A stretch of DNA of 64,000 bases, taken from Acinetobacter sp. HR7 (GTDB taxonomy: Bacteria > Pseudomonadota > Gammaproteobacteria > Pseudomonadales > Moraxellaceae). Location of the stretch: NCBI RefSeq assembly GCF_000773685.1, contig NZ_JPQO01000167.1, positions 49,100 to 113,099 of the forward strand, written 5' to 3'. Numbering within the stretch: the first letter of the stretch is position 1; each line of letters starts with the position of its first letter. The position numbers and the translations under genes were made by a program. Of this stretch, positions 1 to 10,742 are shown piece after piece. The notes under the pieces are model-generated. The model had not been told where the DNA came from. It worked only from the letters and a program-made list of their open reading frames with translations, and ran no database searches.

Positions 1-1347
1 CAAGAAGGCGTTCTTGACCGCGCTACTGCGGATGCAATGGTAGAGCAGTACCGTGCTGACCTTGAAGCTGGTAACCACGTTGCGAATGCACTTGTACTTG
101 AACCGAACAAGAAAATGTTCGTGGACTGGACGCCTTACCTGGGTCACGAATACACAGACGTTTGGGATACTACATTCCCAGAAGATCGTCTGAAAGAACT
201 TGGTCGTAAAATGCGTGAGCTTCCAGAAGGCTTCGTGATGCAGCGCCAAGTATCTAAAGTGATTGATGACCGTCTGAAAATGCAGACTGGTGAAATGCCA
301 CTGAACTGGGGTGCTGCTGAAACTCTGGCTTATGCAACACTTCTAGACGAAGGTTACCTGGTACGTTTAACTGGTGAAGACGTGGGTCGTGGTACATTCT
401 CACACCGTCACGCTAAATTGCATAACCAGGTAGATGGTTCTGTATATATCCCACTTTGCCATATCAAAGAAAATCAACCACGTGTTGCGATCTATGACTC
501 TTTACTGTCTGAAATGGCAGTACTGGCATTCGAATACGGTTATGCAACTACTCTGCCTAAGAGCCTGATCATCTGGGAAGCTCAGTTCGGTGACTTCGCT
601 AACTGTGCACAGGTTGTAATTGACCAGTTCATCTCATCTGGTGAAACCAAATGGGAACGTGTATGTGGTTTGACTATGCTTCTGCCACACGGCTTCGAAG
701 GTCAAGGCCCAGAGCACTCATCTGCACGTCTGGAACGCTTCCTGCAATTATGTGCTGAAGAAAACATGCAAGTGTTAACACCAACTACACCTGCTCAGAT
801 CTTCCATGCATTGCGTCGTCAAGCAATCCGTCCGATCCGTAAACCAATGATTGTAATGTCACCTAAGTCATTGCTGCGTCACAAGTTAGCTGTGTCTAAC
901 CTGGATGAGCTGGCAAATGGTACATTCCAAACTGTGATAGACGAAGTTGATAACATCAACAAGTCTGACGTAACTCGTCTGGTACTGTGTGGTGGTAAGG
1001 TTTACTACGACCTGCTAGAAAAACGTCGTGAAAAAGAATTGAACAACACTGCAATCGTTCGTATCGAACAATTGTATCCATACCCAGAAGCACGTCTTGC
1101 TGAAGTTCTGGCTCAATATCCAAATGTCACTGAACTGGTATGGGCTCAAGAAGAGCCGAAGAACCAAGGTGCTTGGCTGTTCATCGCTCCACGTCTGTAC
1201 GAAGATGTGATGAAGTCTGGTAAACAGATTCGTATTAGCTACGCTGGCCGTGAAGCTTCTGCAGCTCCAGCGTGTGGTTCACCATATTTGCATGCAAAAC
1301 AACAAGCTCAGCTCGTTAACGACGCTCTAGCGATCGATGCTGAATAA
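1..1347 (+). CDS. sucA: 2-oxoglutarate dehydrogenase E1 component, C-terminal part (5' end outside window)
   Basis: The reading frame is open from base 1, so the gene starts upstream of the window; 448 residues are visible, about half of a usual ~930-residue E1. E1 is the thiamine-diphosphate subunit that decarboxylates 2-oxoglutarate and passes the succinyl group to the lipoyl arm of E2. The visible part holds the transketolase-like pyrimidine-binding region (GEDVGRGTFSHRHA, then HGFEGQGPEHSSARLERFL) and the C-terminal domain (RIEQLYPYPE, WAQEEPKNQGAW). sucB follows 18 bases after the stop, and lpdA follows that, giving the complete dehydrogenase complex in catalytic order. Identification is firm; only the N-terminal half is unseen. 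Confidence 0.97.
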   Translation, partial: QEGVLDRATADAMVEQYRADLEAGNHVANALVLEPNKKMFVDWTPYLGHEYTDVWDTTFPEDRLKELGRKMRELPEGFVMQRQVSKVIDDRLKMQTGEMPLNWGAAETLAYATLLDEGYLVRLTGEDVGRGTFSHRHAKLHNQVDGSVYIPLCHIKENQPRVAIYDSLLSEMAVLAFEYGYATTLPKSLIIWEAQFGDFANCAQVVIDQFISSGETKWERVCGLTMLLPHGFEGQGPEHSSARLERFLQLCAEENMQVLTPTTPAQIFHALRRQAIRPIRKPMIVMSPKSLLRHKLAVSNLDELANGTFQTVIDEVDNINKSDVTRLVLCGGKVYYDLLEKRREKELNNTAIVRIEQLYPYPEARLAEVLAQYPNVTELVWAQEEPKNQGAWLFIAPRLYEDVMKSGKQIRISYAGREASAAPACGSPYLHAKQQAQLVNDALAIDAE

Positions 1348-1365
1348 TCCAGGAGATTCTAAGTA

Positions 1366-2583
1366 ATGGCAACCGAAATTAAAGCACCGGTATTTCCAGA
1401 GTCAGTTGCGGACGGCACGATCGCAACTTGGCACAAACAACCAGGTGAAGCAGTATCACGTGATGAAGTGATCTGTGATATTGAGACTGATAAAGTTGTT
1501 TTAGAAGTTGTTGCTCCTGCTGACGGTACAATTGCATCAATCATCAAAAATGAAGGCGACACAGTGCTTTCTGCTGAAGTGATTGCACAATTCGAAGAAG
1601 GTGCTGTTTCTGGTGCTGCGCAAACTCAAGCAGTTCAATCTGAAGAGAAAGTTGAACAAGCTGCTGCGCAAACTCAAGCTGGTAATGCACCGATCGTTGA
1701 GCGTAGCCAAGTTCAAGATCAAGCACCTGCAGTACGTAAAGCATTGACTGAATCTGGTATCAATGCTGCTGACGTTGCTGGTACAGGCCGTGGCGGTCGC
1801 ATCACTAAAGAAGATGTTGCGAACCACCAAGCTAAACCTGCAGCTGCTGCTCCAGTAGCACCTCTAAGTGTTGCTGTTGGTGAGCGTATCGAAAAACGCG
1901 TTCCAATGACTCGTCTGCGTAAACGTGTTGCTGAACGTCTGCTTGCTGCGACTCAAGAAACAGCAATGTTGACGACTTTCAACGAAGTAAACATGAAACC
2001 AATCATGGAAATGCGTGCGCAATACAAAGACGTTTTCGAAAAACGTCACGGTGCACGTCTAGGCTTCATGTCATTCTTCGTTAAAGCAGCGACTGAGGCA
2101 CTGAAACGCTACCCAGCAGTGAACGCTTCTATCGATGGCGACGATATCGTTTACCACGGTTACTATGACATCGGCGTGGCAGTATCTTCTGATCGTGGTC
2201 TAGTTGTGCCAGTTCTGCGTGATACTGACCGCATGAGCTATGCAGAAGTTGAAAACGGTATCCGTGCATACGCAGGTAAAGCACGTGAAGGCAAACTGGC
2301 AATTGAAGATATGACTGGCGGTACTTTCACTATTACCAACGGTGGTACTTTCGGTTCACTGCTTTCAACTCCGATCCTGAACCAGCCACAAACTGCGATC
2401 CTGGGTATGCACAAAATCCAAGAACGTCCTATGGCTGTAAATGGTCAGGTTGAAATCCTGCCTATGATGTACCTGGCACTTTCTTATGACCACCGTCTGA
2501 TCGATGGTAAAGAAGCTGTTGGCTTCCTGGTAACTATCAAAGAATTGTTAGAAGAACCAGCTCGCCTTATCCTTGACCTATAA
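1366..2583 (+). CDS. sucB: dihydrolipoyllysine succinyltransferase (2-oxoglutarate dehydrogenase E2)
   Basis: E2 core of the 2-oxoglutarate dehydrogenase complex; it transfers the succinyl group from the lipoyl lysine to CoA. The 405-residue protein has an N-terminal lipoyl domain (about 1-77, modified lysine in ETDKVVLEV), an Ala/Gln-rich hinge, a peripheral subunit-binding domain (about 118-155, [29 protein letters not shown] read in pieces) and a catalytic domain ending with the acyltransferase motif [13 protein letters not shown]. An AGGAG at 1351-1355 precedes the ATG. The length is normal for the family. It sits between sucA and lpdA on the same strand and is probably co-transcribed with both. 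Confidence 0.97.
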   Translation: MATEIKAPVFPESVADGTIATWHKQPGEAVSRDEVICDIETDKVVLEVVAPADGTIASIIKNEGDTVLSAEVIAQFEEGAVSGAAQTQAVQSEEKVEQAAAQTQAGNAPIVERSQVQDQAPAVRKALTESGINAADVAGTGRGGRITKEDVANHQAKPAAAAPVAPLSVAVGERIEKRVPMTRLRKRVAERLLAATQETAMLTTFNEVNMKPIMEMRAQYKDVFEKRHGARLGFMSFFVKAATEALKRYPAVNASIDGDDIVYHGYYDIGVAVSSDRGLVVPVLRDTDRMSYAEVENGIRAYAGKAREGKLAIEDMTGGTFTITNGGTFGSLLSTPILNQPQTAILGMHKIQERPMAVNGQVEILPMMYLALSYDHRLIDGKEAVGFLVTIKELLEEPARLILDL

Positions 2584-2602
2584 TTTTAGTTCTTAAGAAT
2601 AA

Positions 2603-4081
<1,479 letters not shown>

Positions 4082-4084
4082 TTA

Positions 4085-4114
4085 AAAAGAGAGCGGCGTC
4101 AGCCGCTCTTTTTA
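4085..4114 (+). terminator. rho-independent terminator after lpdA
   Basis: A perfect 7-bp stem (GAGCGGC / GCCGCTC, loop GTCA) is followed by a run of five T, four bases after the lpdA stop. It separates sucA-sucB-lpdA from sucCD, so sucCD needs its own promoter within 4115-4263. Confidence 0.9.
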
Positions 4115-4263
4115 CATTTGATGGTTGTGTTTGTTTGAATAATCATCTAAAAATAAAGATAAGAAATAAGACATCGTTTTAAAAAATTCCAATATCGATG
4201 TTGCAGCGCCACAGGATATTGGACGCGGTAATAACAAAGTGAAAAGTAGTAAAAGGTCAATCA

Positions 4264-5430
4264 ATGAATTTACATGAATATCAAGCCAAAACTTTATTAA
4301 AAAAATATGGGATGCCAGTGCAAGAAGGTATTCTTGCGACCAATGCCGATGAAGCCGTGCAGGCATTCCAGCAATTAGGTGGAAAATTTGCTGTATTAAA
4401 GGCACAGGTACATGCCGGGGGGCGTGGCAAGGCAGGTGGGGTAAAGGTGGTCAAATCTGCCGAAGAAGCTGCTGAATATGCCAATCAGATTATTGGAACC
4501 CGTTTAGTTACCTATCAAACCGATGCCAATGGCCAACCAGTGAATAGTATCCTGGTGGCTGAAGATGTTTATCCGGTTGAACGTGAACTCTATCTCGGTG
4601 CAGTAGTTGACCGTTCTAGCCGTCGTATTACCTTTATGGCATCTACAGAAGGCGGTGTTGAAATTGAAAAAGTCGCTGAAGAAACGCCAGAAAAAATTAT
4701 TAAAGTTGAAGTTGATCCGCTAGTTGGTTTATTACCTTTCCAGGCACGTGAAGTGGCATTTGCCCTGAACCTGAAAGATGGTCAAGTGAACCAGTTTGTC
4801 AAAGTCATGACGGCTGCTTATAAAGCATTTGTTGAAAATGACTTTGCCTTGTTTGAAATTAACCCGCTGTCTGTACGTGAAAATGGTGACATTCTGTGTG
4901 TCGATGCTAAAGTGGGTATTGATTCAAATGCGCTATACCGTTTACCTGAAATTGCAGCATTACGTGATAAATCTCAGGAAAATGAGCGTGAGTTGAAAGC
5001 CTCTGAATTTGACCTGAACTATGTGGCCTTAGAAGGGAACATTGGCTGTATGGTGAATGGTGCCGGTCTTGCGATGGCAACTATGGACATCATCAAACTG
5101 TATGGTGGTCAGCCAGCCAACTTCCTGGACGTGGGTGGTGGTGCAACCAAAGAACGTGTGATCGAAGCATTCAAAATTATCCTGGCAGATTCTTCTGTAC
5201 AAGGTGTCCTGATCAATATTTTTGGTGGAATTGTACGATGCGACATGATCGCTGAAGCGATTATTGCAGCGGTTCAGGAAGTTAATGTCACTGTGCCTGT
5301 GGTGGTTCGCCTAGAAGGCAACAACGCAGAGCTGGGTGCCAAATTACTGGATGAATCAGGTTTGAAATTGATTTCTGCAAATGGCCTTGCCGATGCTGCA
5401 GAAAAAATTGTTGCTGCAGTAAAAGCGTAA
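4264..5430 (+). CDS. sucC: succinate-CoA ligase (ADP-forming) beta subunit
   Basis: The beta subunit binds nucleotide and, with SucD, converts succinyl-CoA to succinate with substrate-level phosphorylation in the TCA cycle. The 388 residues match the usual length. The N-terminal ATP-grasp domain starts [16 protein letters not shown] and carries the Gly-rich segment [12 protein letters not shown]; the C-terminal CoA-ligase domain has [11 protein letters not shown] and [10 protein letters not shown]. It lies 13 bases ahead of sucD. The 150-base leader after the lpdA terminator is the likely site of its own promoter; I could not pick a convincing one. Confidence 0.97.
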   Translation: MNLHEYQAKTLLKKYGMPVQEGILATNADEAVQAFQQLGGKFAVLKAQVHAGGRGKAGGVKVVKSAEEAAEYANQIIGTRLVTYQTDANGQPVNSILVAEDVYPVERELYLGAVVDRSSRRITFMASTEGGVEIEKVAEETPEKIIKVEVDPLVGLLPFQAREVAFALNLKDGQVNQFVKVMTAAYKAFVENDFALFEINPLSVRENGDILCVDAKVGIDSNALYRLPEIAALRDKSQENERELKASEFDLNYVALEGNIGCMVNGAGLAMATMDIIKLYGGQPANFLDVGGGATKERVIEAFKIILADSSVQGVLINIFGGIVRCDMIAEAIIAAVQEVNVTVPVVVRLEGNNAELGAKLLDESGLKLISANGLADAAEKIVAAVKA

Positions 5431-5443
5431 GGGAGTATCGAGC

Positions 5444-6334
5444 ATGAGCGTATTAGTTAATAAAGACACTACAGTTTTGGTTCAGGGTTTCACAGGTAAA
5501 AACGGTACTTTCCATTCAGAGCAGTCGATTGCCTACGGTACTAAGGTGGTTGGTGGGGTAACTCCAGGCAAGGGTGGTACTACTCATCTTAATTTACCTG
5601 TATTCAATACTATGAAAGAAGCAGTGCGTGAGACTGGTGCAACAGCTACTTCGATTTATGTGCCAGCGCCATTCGTACTGGATTCTATTATTGAATCGAT
5701 CGACTCTGGCATTGAGCTGATCGTGGTGATTACTGAAGGTGTACCAACACTGGATATGTTGAAAGCCAAACGTTATCTGGAAACCAATGGCAATGGTACA
5801 CGTCTGATTGGTCCAAACTGTCCGGGTATTATTACCCCTGAAGAATGCAAGATCGGGATTATGCCAGGACATATTCATAAAAAAGGTAAGATTGGGATTA
5901 TTTCGCGTTCTGGCACCCTGACTTATGAAGCGGTTTCACAAACAACTAAATTGGGTCTAGGTCAGTCAACTTGTATCGGTATTGGTGGTGACCCAATTCC
6001 AGGTATGAACCAGATTGATTGCCTGAAACTGTTTGAAGAAGATCCTGAAACTGAAGCGATTATTATGATTGGTGAGATTGGCGGTACCGCAGAAGAAGAA
6101 GCGGCTGAATATATCCAGTCCAATGTCACTAAACCGGTTGTTGGTTATATTGCAGGTGTGACAGCACCGAAAGGTAAGCGCATGGGTCATGCCGGTGCAA
6201 TTATTTCGGGTGGTAAGGGTACTGCGGAAGAAAAATTTGCTGCCTTTGAAAAGGCGGGCATCGCATATACCCGTAGTCCGGCAGAGTTGGGTTCAACTAT
6301 GTATCAGGTATTAAAAGATAATGGCTTAATCTAA
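5444..6334 (+). CDS. sucD: succinate-CoA ligase (ADP-forming) alpha subunit
   Basis: The alpha subunit carries the phosphohistidine and the CoA-binding Rossmann domain. The 296-residue product shows the N-terminal CoA-binding fold ([17 protein letters not shown]), the segment [19 protein letters not shown], and the phosphohistidine loop in [19 protein letters not shown]. It follows sucC by 13 bases with an internal GGGAG Shine-Dalgarno and is closed by a terminator at 6353-6379. Nothing unusual. Confidence 0.97.
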   Translation: MSVLVNKDTTVLVQGFTGKNGTFHSEQSIAYGTKVVGGVTPGKGGTTHLNLPVFNTMKEAVRETGATATSIYVPAPFVLDSIIESIDSGIELIVVITEGVPTLDMLKAKRYLETNGNGTRLIGPNCPGIITPEECKIGIMPGHIHKKGKIGIISRSGTLTYEAVSQTTKLGLGQSTCIGIGGDPIPGMNQIDCLKLFEEDPETEAIIMIGEIGGTAEEEAAEYIQSNVTKPVVGYIAGVTAPKGKRMGHAGAIISGGKGTAEEKFAAFEKAGIAYTRSPAELGSTMYQVLKDNGLI

Positions 6335-6352
6335 ACTGTAATAATCAAATAT

Positions 6353-6379
6353 AAAGCCCTCTATATGAGGGCTTTTTTT
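6353..6379 (+). terminator. rho-independent terminator after sucD
   Basis: Stem AAAGCCCT / AGGGCTTT with a 7-base loop followed by a T run, 18 bases past the sucD stop. It insulates the TCA genes from the pga locus. Confidence 0.9.
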
Positions 6380-6417
6380 ACAACAAATTAACAATAATTT
6401 GGTCATATAGAAAGAAA

Positions 6418-6446
6418 TTGTGAGAAATGTCTCACTTTGTTATAAT
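6418..6446 (+). promoter_or_regulatory. pgaABCD promoter overlapped by a palindromic operator-like site
   Basis: A -35 TTGTGA (6418-6423) and a consensus -10 TATAAT (6441-6446) are spaced by exactly 17 bases. A perfect inverted repeat GTGAGA-N4-TCTCAC (6420-6435) covers the -35 and half of the spacer, where a repressor would block polymerase. The half-sites resemble CRP half-sites but the spacing is two bases too long for CRP. Transcription would start near 6453, leaving a leader of about 30 bases. The promoter is seen in sequence; the regulator is unknown. Confidence 0.6.
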
Positions 6447-6483
6447 GATTGTAAAACTACAATACACAATAAGATATACACAA

Positions 6484-8934
6484 ATGCGAAATTACAAAAA
6501 TCATTATTCATTTGTCTACATGCTGTTAATGGCGGGAATGACTTCCACACCTCTATATGCAGCTATTTCGGATGTTCAACGGCAACAGGTCGTTGAACAA
6601 ATTAAGGCGGGAAAAGCTCAAACAGGACTTAAATTGCTTGCTGATATGGTGCAAAAAGATCCGAGCAATATGACTTTGCTGGCTGATTATATTTTGTTAA
6701 GCAAGCAATACAATCCGCAAGCTTCTCAACAAGATTACAAGCTTAATCACTTAAATTTTTCAACATATCCGGTGTATGGTCAGTTGCCATTAGTGATGCT
6801 GTTGAGAGATCAGGGGAAATTTCAGCTGGCTGAGCAGTATGCGGCAGGCTTTCAAAAACACAGTATCAGTGATATTCCATGGAATTTGTATCGTGGAATA
6901 TTGCTGGCAGAAGGTGGCCAAGCGGAGCAAGCTAAGCAGCGACTCAAACAGGTAGATCAGCAGAAATTAAATGCAGATCAGCTTGCACAATTGGCTTATA
7001 CTTATCGGTTACTTGGACAACCTGTACAGTCATTAGAAAGTGCAAAGAAAGCGATGGCGATCAGCCGCGCTGAAAATGTGCAAGAACAGTATGTACTGGC
7101 ACTTGCAGCTAATGCTGATTATGACAGTGCTAATCAATTCTTACAGCTGAATGGAAAAGGAAAAAGCCAGTTAAAGCATGAAGTTCAACTGATAAAGTTC
7201 AGTCAAAATATTCGTCATGCAATAGACTTTTATCGCGTACAAACGGAACAGGATCAAGGCAAGATTGCCTATACACAGCTTGATGCTGTACTAGCTGAGA
7301 TGCGAATGTATGAAAAAGAATTAGCTGACTATCCAGAGCTTCGCCAGAAATTTTATTACAACTATATTTATGCATTAAGCGCACGTCAGCGATCAAAAGA
7401 AGCACTGGCACAACTTTCCAAATTAAATCAGCCGGTAGAGCAGATGCCAGCATATGCGCGACATGCACTTGCAGATAGCTATCTGCGTGAGCATAAACCT
7501 CAGCAGGCTGAAATACTGTACCGCAGCCTGTTTAAAGAAAAAAATTATGTGGACTATGACGTTTATGCCGGTCTGTATTATAGCTTGATTGAACAGGAGA
7601 AATTTAAGGCTGCTGATGCACTGATTGAAGAAATGGATCAGCGTTTACCGGTATATTTTTATAGTAGTGCTAAAGGGGTGGACCGCCAGATTCACTGGGA
7701 TCGTGATGAGTTTATTACTCTAAAAGGATTGCATTTCGGTTATAAAAATCAGCTAGATAAAGCGGAGCAATATTTCCAGAATCTAGTGGCTAAATCTCCA
7801 GGTAATCAGAGTTATCTTAATTCTCTGGCAACCATCCAGCGTTGGCGTGAAAAACCTCTACAGGCACAAGCGACTGTATCTTTACTTAATGGCACGGAGC
7901 CAGTAACTCGGGCAACGCGCATCAATAGTATGGAAAATGCTCAAGCCATCACAGATGTAAAGACCTGGCGTGATAGCAATACCGATTTATACACACGAGC
8001 AGAAAATGATACTGGTGTGATCCGTAGCCATAAAGAGCTTCGAGATCGCGATCGTTTCACTATTTCCCATAATAGTCTTTATGCTAAAAGTGATGCAGAT
8101 GAACAAAATGAAGTGAATAATCTGAATGGTGCACGTGAGAAACAAAGCTGGACAAGATTAAATACACCATGGTTCTCAGATTATTTCCGGAGTTTTGTGG
8201 AACATCAATATCGTAGCGGGGAGTATGAAGAAGGAGATCGAGATGATCAGCGTATTGGCTTAGGTTTGGAGTGGGCAAATAAACGCAAATATGCCACGGT
8301 TGCTGTTTCTCAAGCAACCGAAGGTGATCGCTTTGGTGTTAATTTGACCTGGAATCACTGGTTAGATGACCACTGGAATTATGGTATTGGTTATAACAGT
8401 CAAGCAGATATTCCGTTACAAATACAAGATGAGCATGAAGGGCAGTCTTACCGTTTTGATTTGAACTGGCAAAAACATGAATCTACGAAAGCTGGTTTAA
8501 GTTATCAATTTACAGATATTGATGATGGCAATGAGCGCCAAGAGCTTGGTACTTATTTCAAGCAACGTATATTTCAGTCCCCCCATCATTTAACCCATAT
8601 GAACTTATATGGTTTCTGGGCAGAAAATAAAGATATAGAAACTGCATATTTCAATCCTTCTTCCAGCTGGAGTGCAGAAGTAGGCTTAGAACATGATTGG
8701 ATTACCTGGCGTAGTTATGACCAATCTTTAACACAACGTTTTTCATTCAACTTGGGTGTATTTGATCAGGAAGACTATGATGCCGGACTGATTTATTTAG
8801 CGAAATACCAGCACCTTTGGAAAATTACTCGAACTTGGTCATTAAATTATGGAGTGTCTTATGGACAGCATCCTTACGATGGTGAAGATGAAAATAGACT
8901 AGAAGCAAGTTTTGGCTTCGAGGGAAGATTCTAA
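6484..8934 (+). CDS. pgaA: PNAG outer-membrane export porin PgaA
   Basis: Exports de-N-acetylated poly-beta-1,6-GlcNAc across the outer membrane. The 816 residues begin with a signal peptide (about 1-26, ending TPLYAA) and continue as a long alpha-helical TPR-type superhelix (about 27-510). The C-terminal third is beta-barrel-like, with alternating aromatic and charged strands and a terminal Phe (SFGFEGRF). An in-frame start at 6427 is rejected because it lies inside the promoter and adds residues ahead of the signal peptide. The start has only a weak ribosome site. The gene overlaps pgaB by one base (TAATG) and heads the pgaABCD operon. Confidence 0.93.
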   Translation: MRNYKNHYSFVYMLLMAGMTSTPLYAAISDVQRQQVVEQIKAGKAQTGLKLLADMVQKDPSNMTLLADYILLSKQYNPQASQQDYKLNHLNFSTYPVYGQLPLVMLLRDQGKFQLAEQYAAGFQKHSISDIPWNLYRGILLAEGGQAEQAKQRLKQVDQQKLNADQLAQLAYTYRLLGQPVQSLESAKKAMAISRAENVQEQYVLALAANADYDSANQFLQLNGKGKSQLKHEVQLIKFSQNIRHAIDFYRVQTEQDQGKIAYTQLDAVLAEMRMYEKELADYPELRQKFYYNYIYALSARQRSKEALAQLSKLNQPVEQMPAYARHALADSYLREHKPQQAEILYRSLFKEKNYVDYDVYAGLYYSLIEQEKFKAADALIEEMDQRLPVYFYSSAKGVDRQIHWDRDEFITLKGLHFGYKNQLDKAEQYFQNLVAKSPGNQSYLNSLATIQRWREKPLQAQATVSLLNGTEPVTRATRINSMENAQAITDVKTWRDSNTDLYTRAENDTGVIRSHKELRDRDRFTISHNSLYAKSDADEQNEVNNLNGAREKQSWTRLNTPWFSDYFRSFVEHQYRSGEYEEGDRDDQRIGLGLEWANKRKYATVAVSQATEGDRFGVNLTWNHWLDDHWNYGIGYNSQADIPLQIQDEHEGQSYRFDLNWQKHESTKAGLSYQFTDIDDGNERQELGTYFKQRIFQSPHHLTHMNLYGFWAENKDIETAYFNPSSSWSAEVGLEHDWITWRSYDQSLTQRFSFNLGVFDQEDYDAGLIYLAKYQHLWKITRTWSLNYGVSYGQHPYDGEDENRLEASFGFEGRF

Positions 8935-10742
8935 TGAATATAATAAAAATTAAACTGACACTTGCCCTATTAGGATGCTTAAGTCTATGTGTGAACTATA
9001 GTCATGCTGAAAGTACAGCAATGGATTTGCCCGAAAACCAATTTGTAACTCTTACTTTTCATGATGTAAGGGATGATGTGGCTCGTCGGGGAGATCGTGA
9101 CCAGTATGCAATTAGTACCGAATATTTGGCACAGTATTTTGCATGGTTAAAACGTGAAGGTTGGAAAACCATTACTTTAAAAGATATCCGCCGTGCTCGT
9201 GAGCAGAAAGTTTCATTACCAGAAAAGTCGGTTTTATTGACATTTGATGATGGAGCTTTAAGTGGCTATACCAAAGTTTTTCCTTTGTTAAAGCAATACA
9301 AACTGCATGCAGTTTTTGCGATTCCAACCAGCTGGATTGGTACCAATCATAAAGATGCAATAGAAGCATATGGTGCCAATAACTTGATGAATTGGGATCA
9401 GATGCGAGAAATGCAGAGCAGTGGACTTGTTGAGTTTGTTTCACACTCACATGATATGCATCGTGGTGTGCTTGCAAATCCACAGAAAAACATGCAGCCT
9501 GCCGCGACTGCACGAATATATGATTCAAAAAAAGCCCGTTATGAAACGGATCAAGCTTTTAGACAGAGGGTATTGAATGATCTAAAGCGTTCCAAAAATA
9601 TTTTGGAACAGGAGCTTTCGACACCAACCCATGCAATCTTTTGGCCATATGGTGCTGTAACTCCAGAGACGGAAGATATCGCCAAGCAGGCTGGGCTCAG
9701 TATGTCCTTTAGTTTAGGAACGATGGCACCACTGGCTGATTCAGTCAAAACCTATCAGCGGGCGCTTATTATCAACAATCCTAACCCGGCTGAAATATCC
9801 GAAGCTATGGCTGACTTCTTGTACCATACTAAACAGCCATATATGGAACAGAAGAGTTTCATTCAGTTTAACCTGCAAGACCTGAGCCAGCCAACGCTAA
9901 AACAGGCAGATGAAAAATTAAGCCAGTTTTTGAATCAATTAGATGCTTTGAAAACCAATCAGTTGATTTTAAAACCAGTGGCTGATTTGGATGGCAATGG
10001 AACGATTGATGTAGCCTACTTCCCAAATCGGCAGATCAAAATGCAGCAGGATCTGCTGAACCGTACTGTATGGCAGGCACGTACGCGAACTTACCAGCGT
10101 GTATATGCAGAGTTACCGTTGAGTCTAGCCAATCAAGGCTACAATATGGCACAGCTGGTTGAAGACATATTCAAATACAATGGTAACCTGGAAGGGTTGG
10201 TAATTGATGCAGGAAATGAGCTGAACTGTGCAATCGAAACCTCACAGTGGACTGCTGAATGTAAAAAGCAAATCCAGAGCGTCATTGATTTAAAGCAGCA
10301 ATCTGGGCAACGTGCGAAATACTATGCCAATATCAGTAATGTATATCTCGCAGTCTTAAAGATTAAAACGAATAAAAGCATAGGTTTAAAAAAATTATTC
10401 GATAATTTGTTAGATGACGCTGACTATATCTATCTGGTCGTAGATGAAAACATGAAAAAGGCTGAGCATGATCAGCTACTTAAAAATATTCAGCTACTCA
10501 CACCTGTACAAAAACAACGCTTGATGGTGGGCTTTGATCTTGCTGGTCAGCTAAACAAAGACCAATGGACTGCTACCCGAATTGCTGATTTACGTAAACA
10601 AGGTATCCAAAAAATCTCACTTGAAAACTATAACTTTAAAAATGCCGGACATGTTCAGCAAAGGCTTTATGCATCTGTCAGTTTAAACAGTAATCCTTTG
10701 GCTTATCGTGATCCATTTAAGGCACAAGGAGAACATCAATGA
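8934..10742 (+). CDS. pgaB: PNAG N-deacetylase PgaB with degenerate glycosidase domain
   Basis: Periplasmic lipoprotein that partially deacetylates PNAG before export. The 602 residues have a lipoprotein signal with LLGC (Cys15) and a CE4 polysaccharide deacetylase domain with TFHDV (His43), LTFDDG (Asp105/Asp106) and HSHDMH (171-176), so the metal and catalytic set looks intact. The C-terminal half (about 310-602) aligns in outline with the PgaB glycosidase domain (VADLDGNGTIDVAYFPNRQ corresponds to the ADPDANG...YFPN region). It lacks the acidic HDD motif, having GLVIDAGNELN at that place. An intact version of that domain is encoded separately at 12556-13755. The gene overlaps pgaC by four bases (ATGA). 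Confidence 0.92.
   Translation: MNIIKIKLTLALLGCLSLCVNYSHAESTAMDLPENQFVTLTFHDVRDDVARRGDRDQYAISTEYLAQYFAWLKREGWKTITLKDIRRAREQKVSLPEKSVLLTFDDGALSGYTKVFPLLKQYKLHAVFAIPTSWIGTNHKDAIEAYGANNLMNWDQMREMQSSGLVEFVSHSHDMHRGVLANPQKNMQPAATARIYDSKKARYETDQAFRQRVLNDLKRSKNILEQELSTPTHAIFWPYGAVTPETEDIAKQAGLSMSFSLGTMAPLADSVKTYQRALIINNPNPAEISEAMADFLYHTKQPYMEQKSFIQFNLQDLSQPTLKQADEKLSQFLNQLDALKTNQLILKPVADLDGNGTIDVAYFPNRQIKMQQDLLNRTVWQARTRTYQRVYAELPLSLANQGYNMAQLVEDIFKYNGNLEGLVIDAGNELNCAIETSQWTAECKKQIQSVIDLKQQSGQRAKYYANISNVYLAVLKIKTNKSIGLKKLFDNLLDDADYIYLVVDENMKKAEHDQLLKNIQLLTPVQKQRLMVGFDLAGQLNKDQWTATRIADLRKQGIQKISLENYNFKNAGHVQQRLYASVSLNSNPLAYRDPFKAQGEHQ

Noticed and set aside
6420..6435. CRP site at the pgaA promoter
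   Set aside because: Half-sites are similar but the spacer between TGTGA and TCAC is eight bases, not six.
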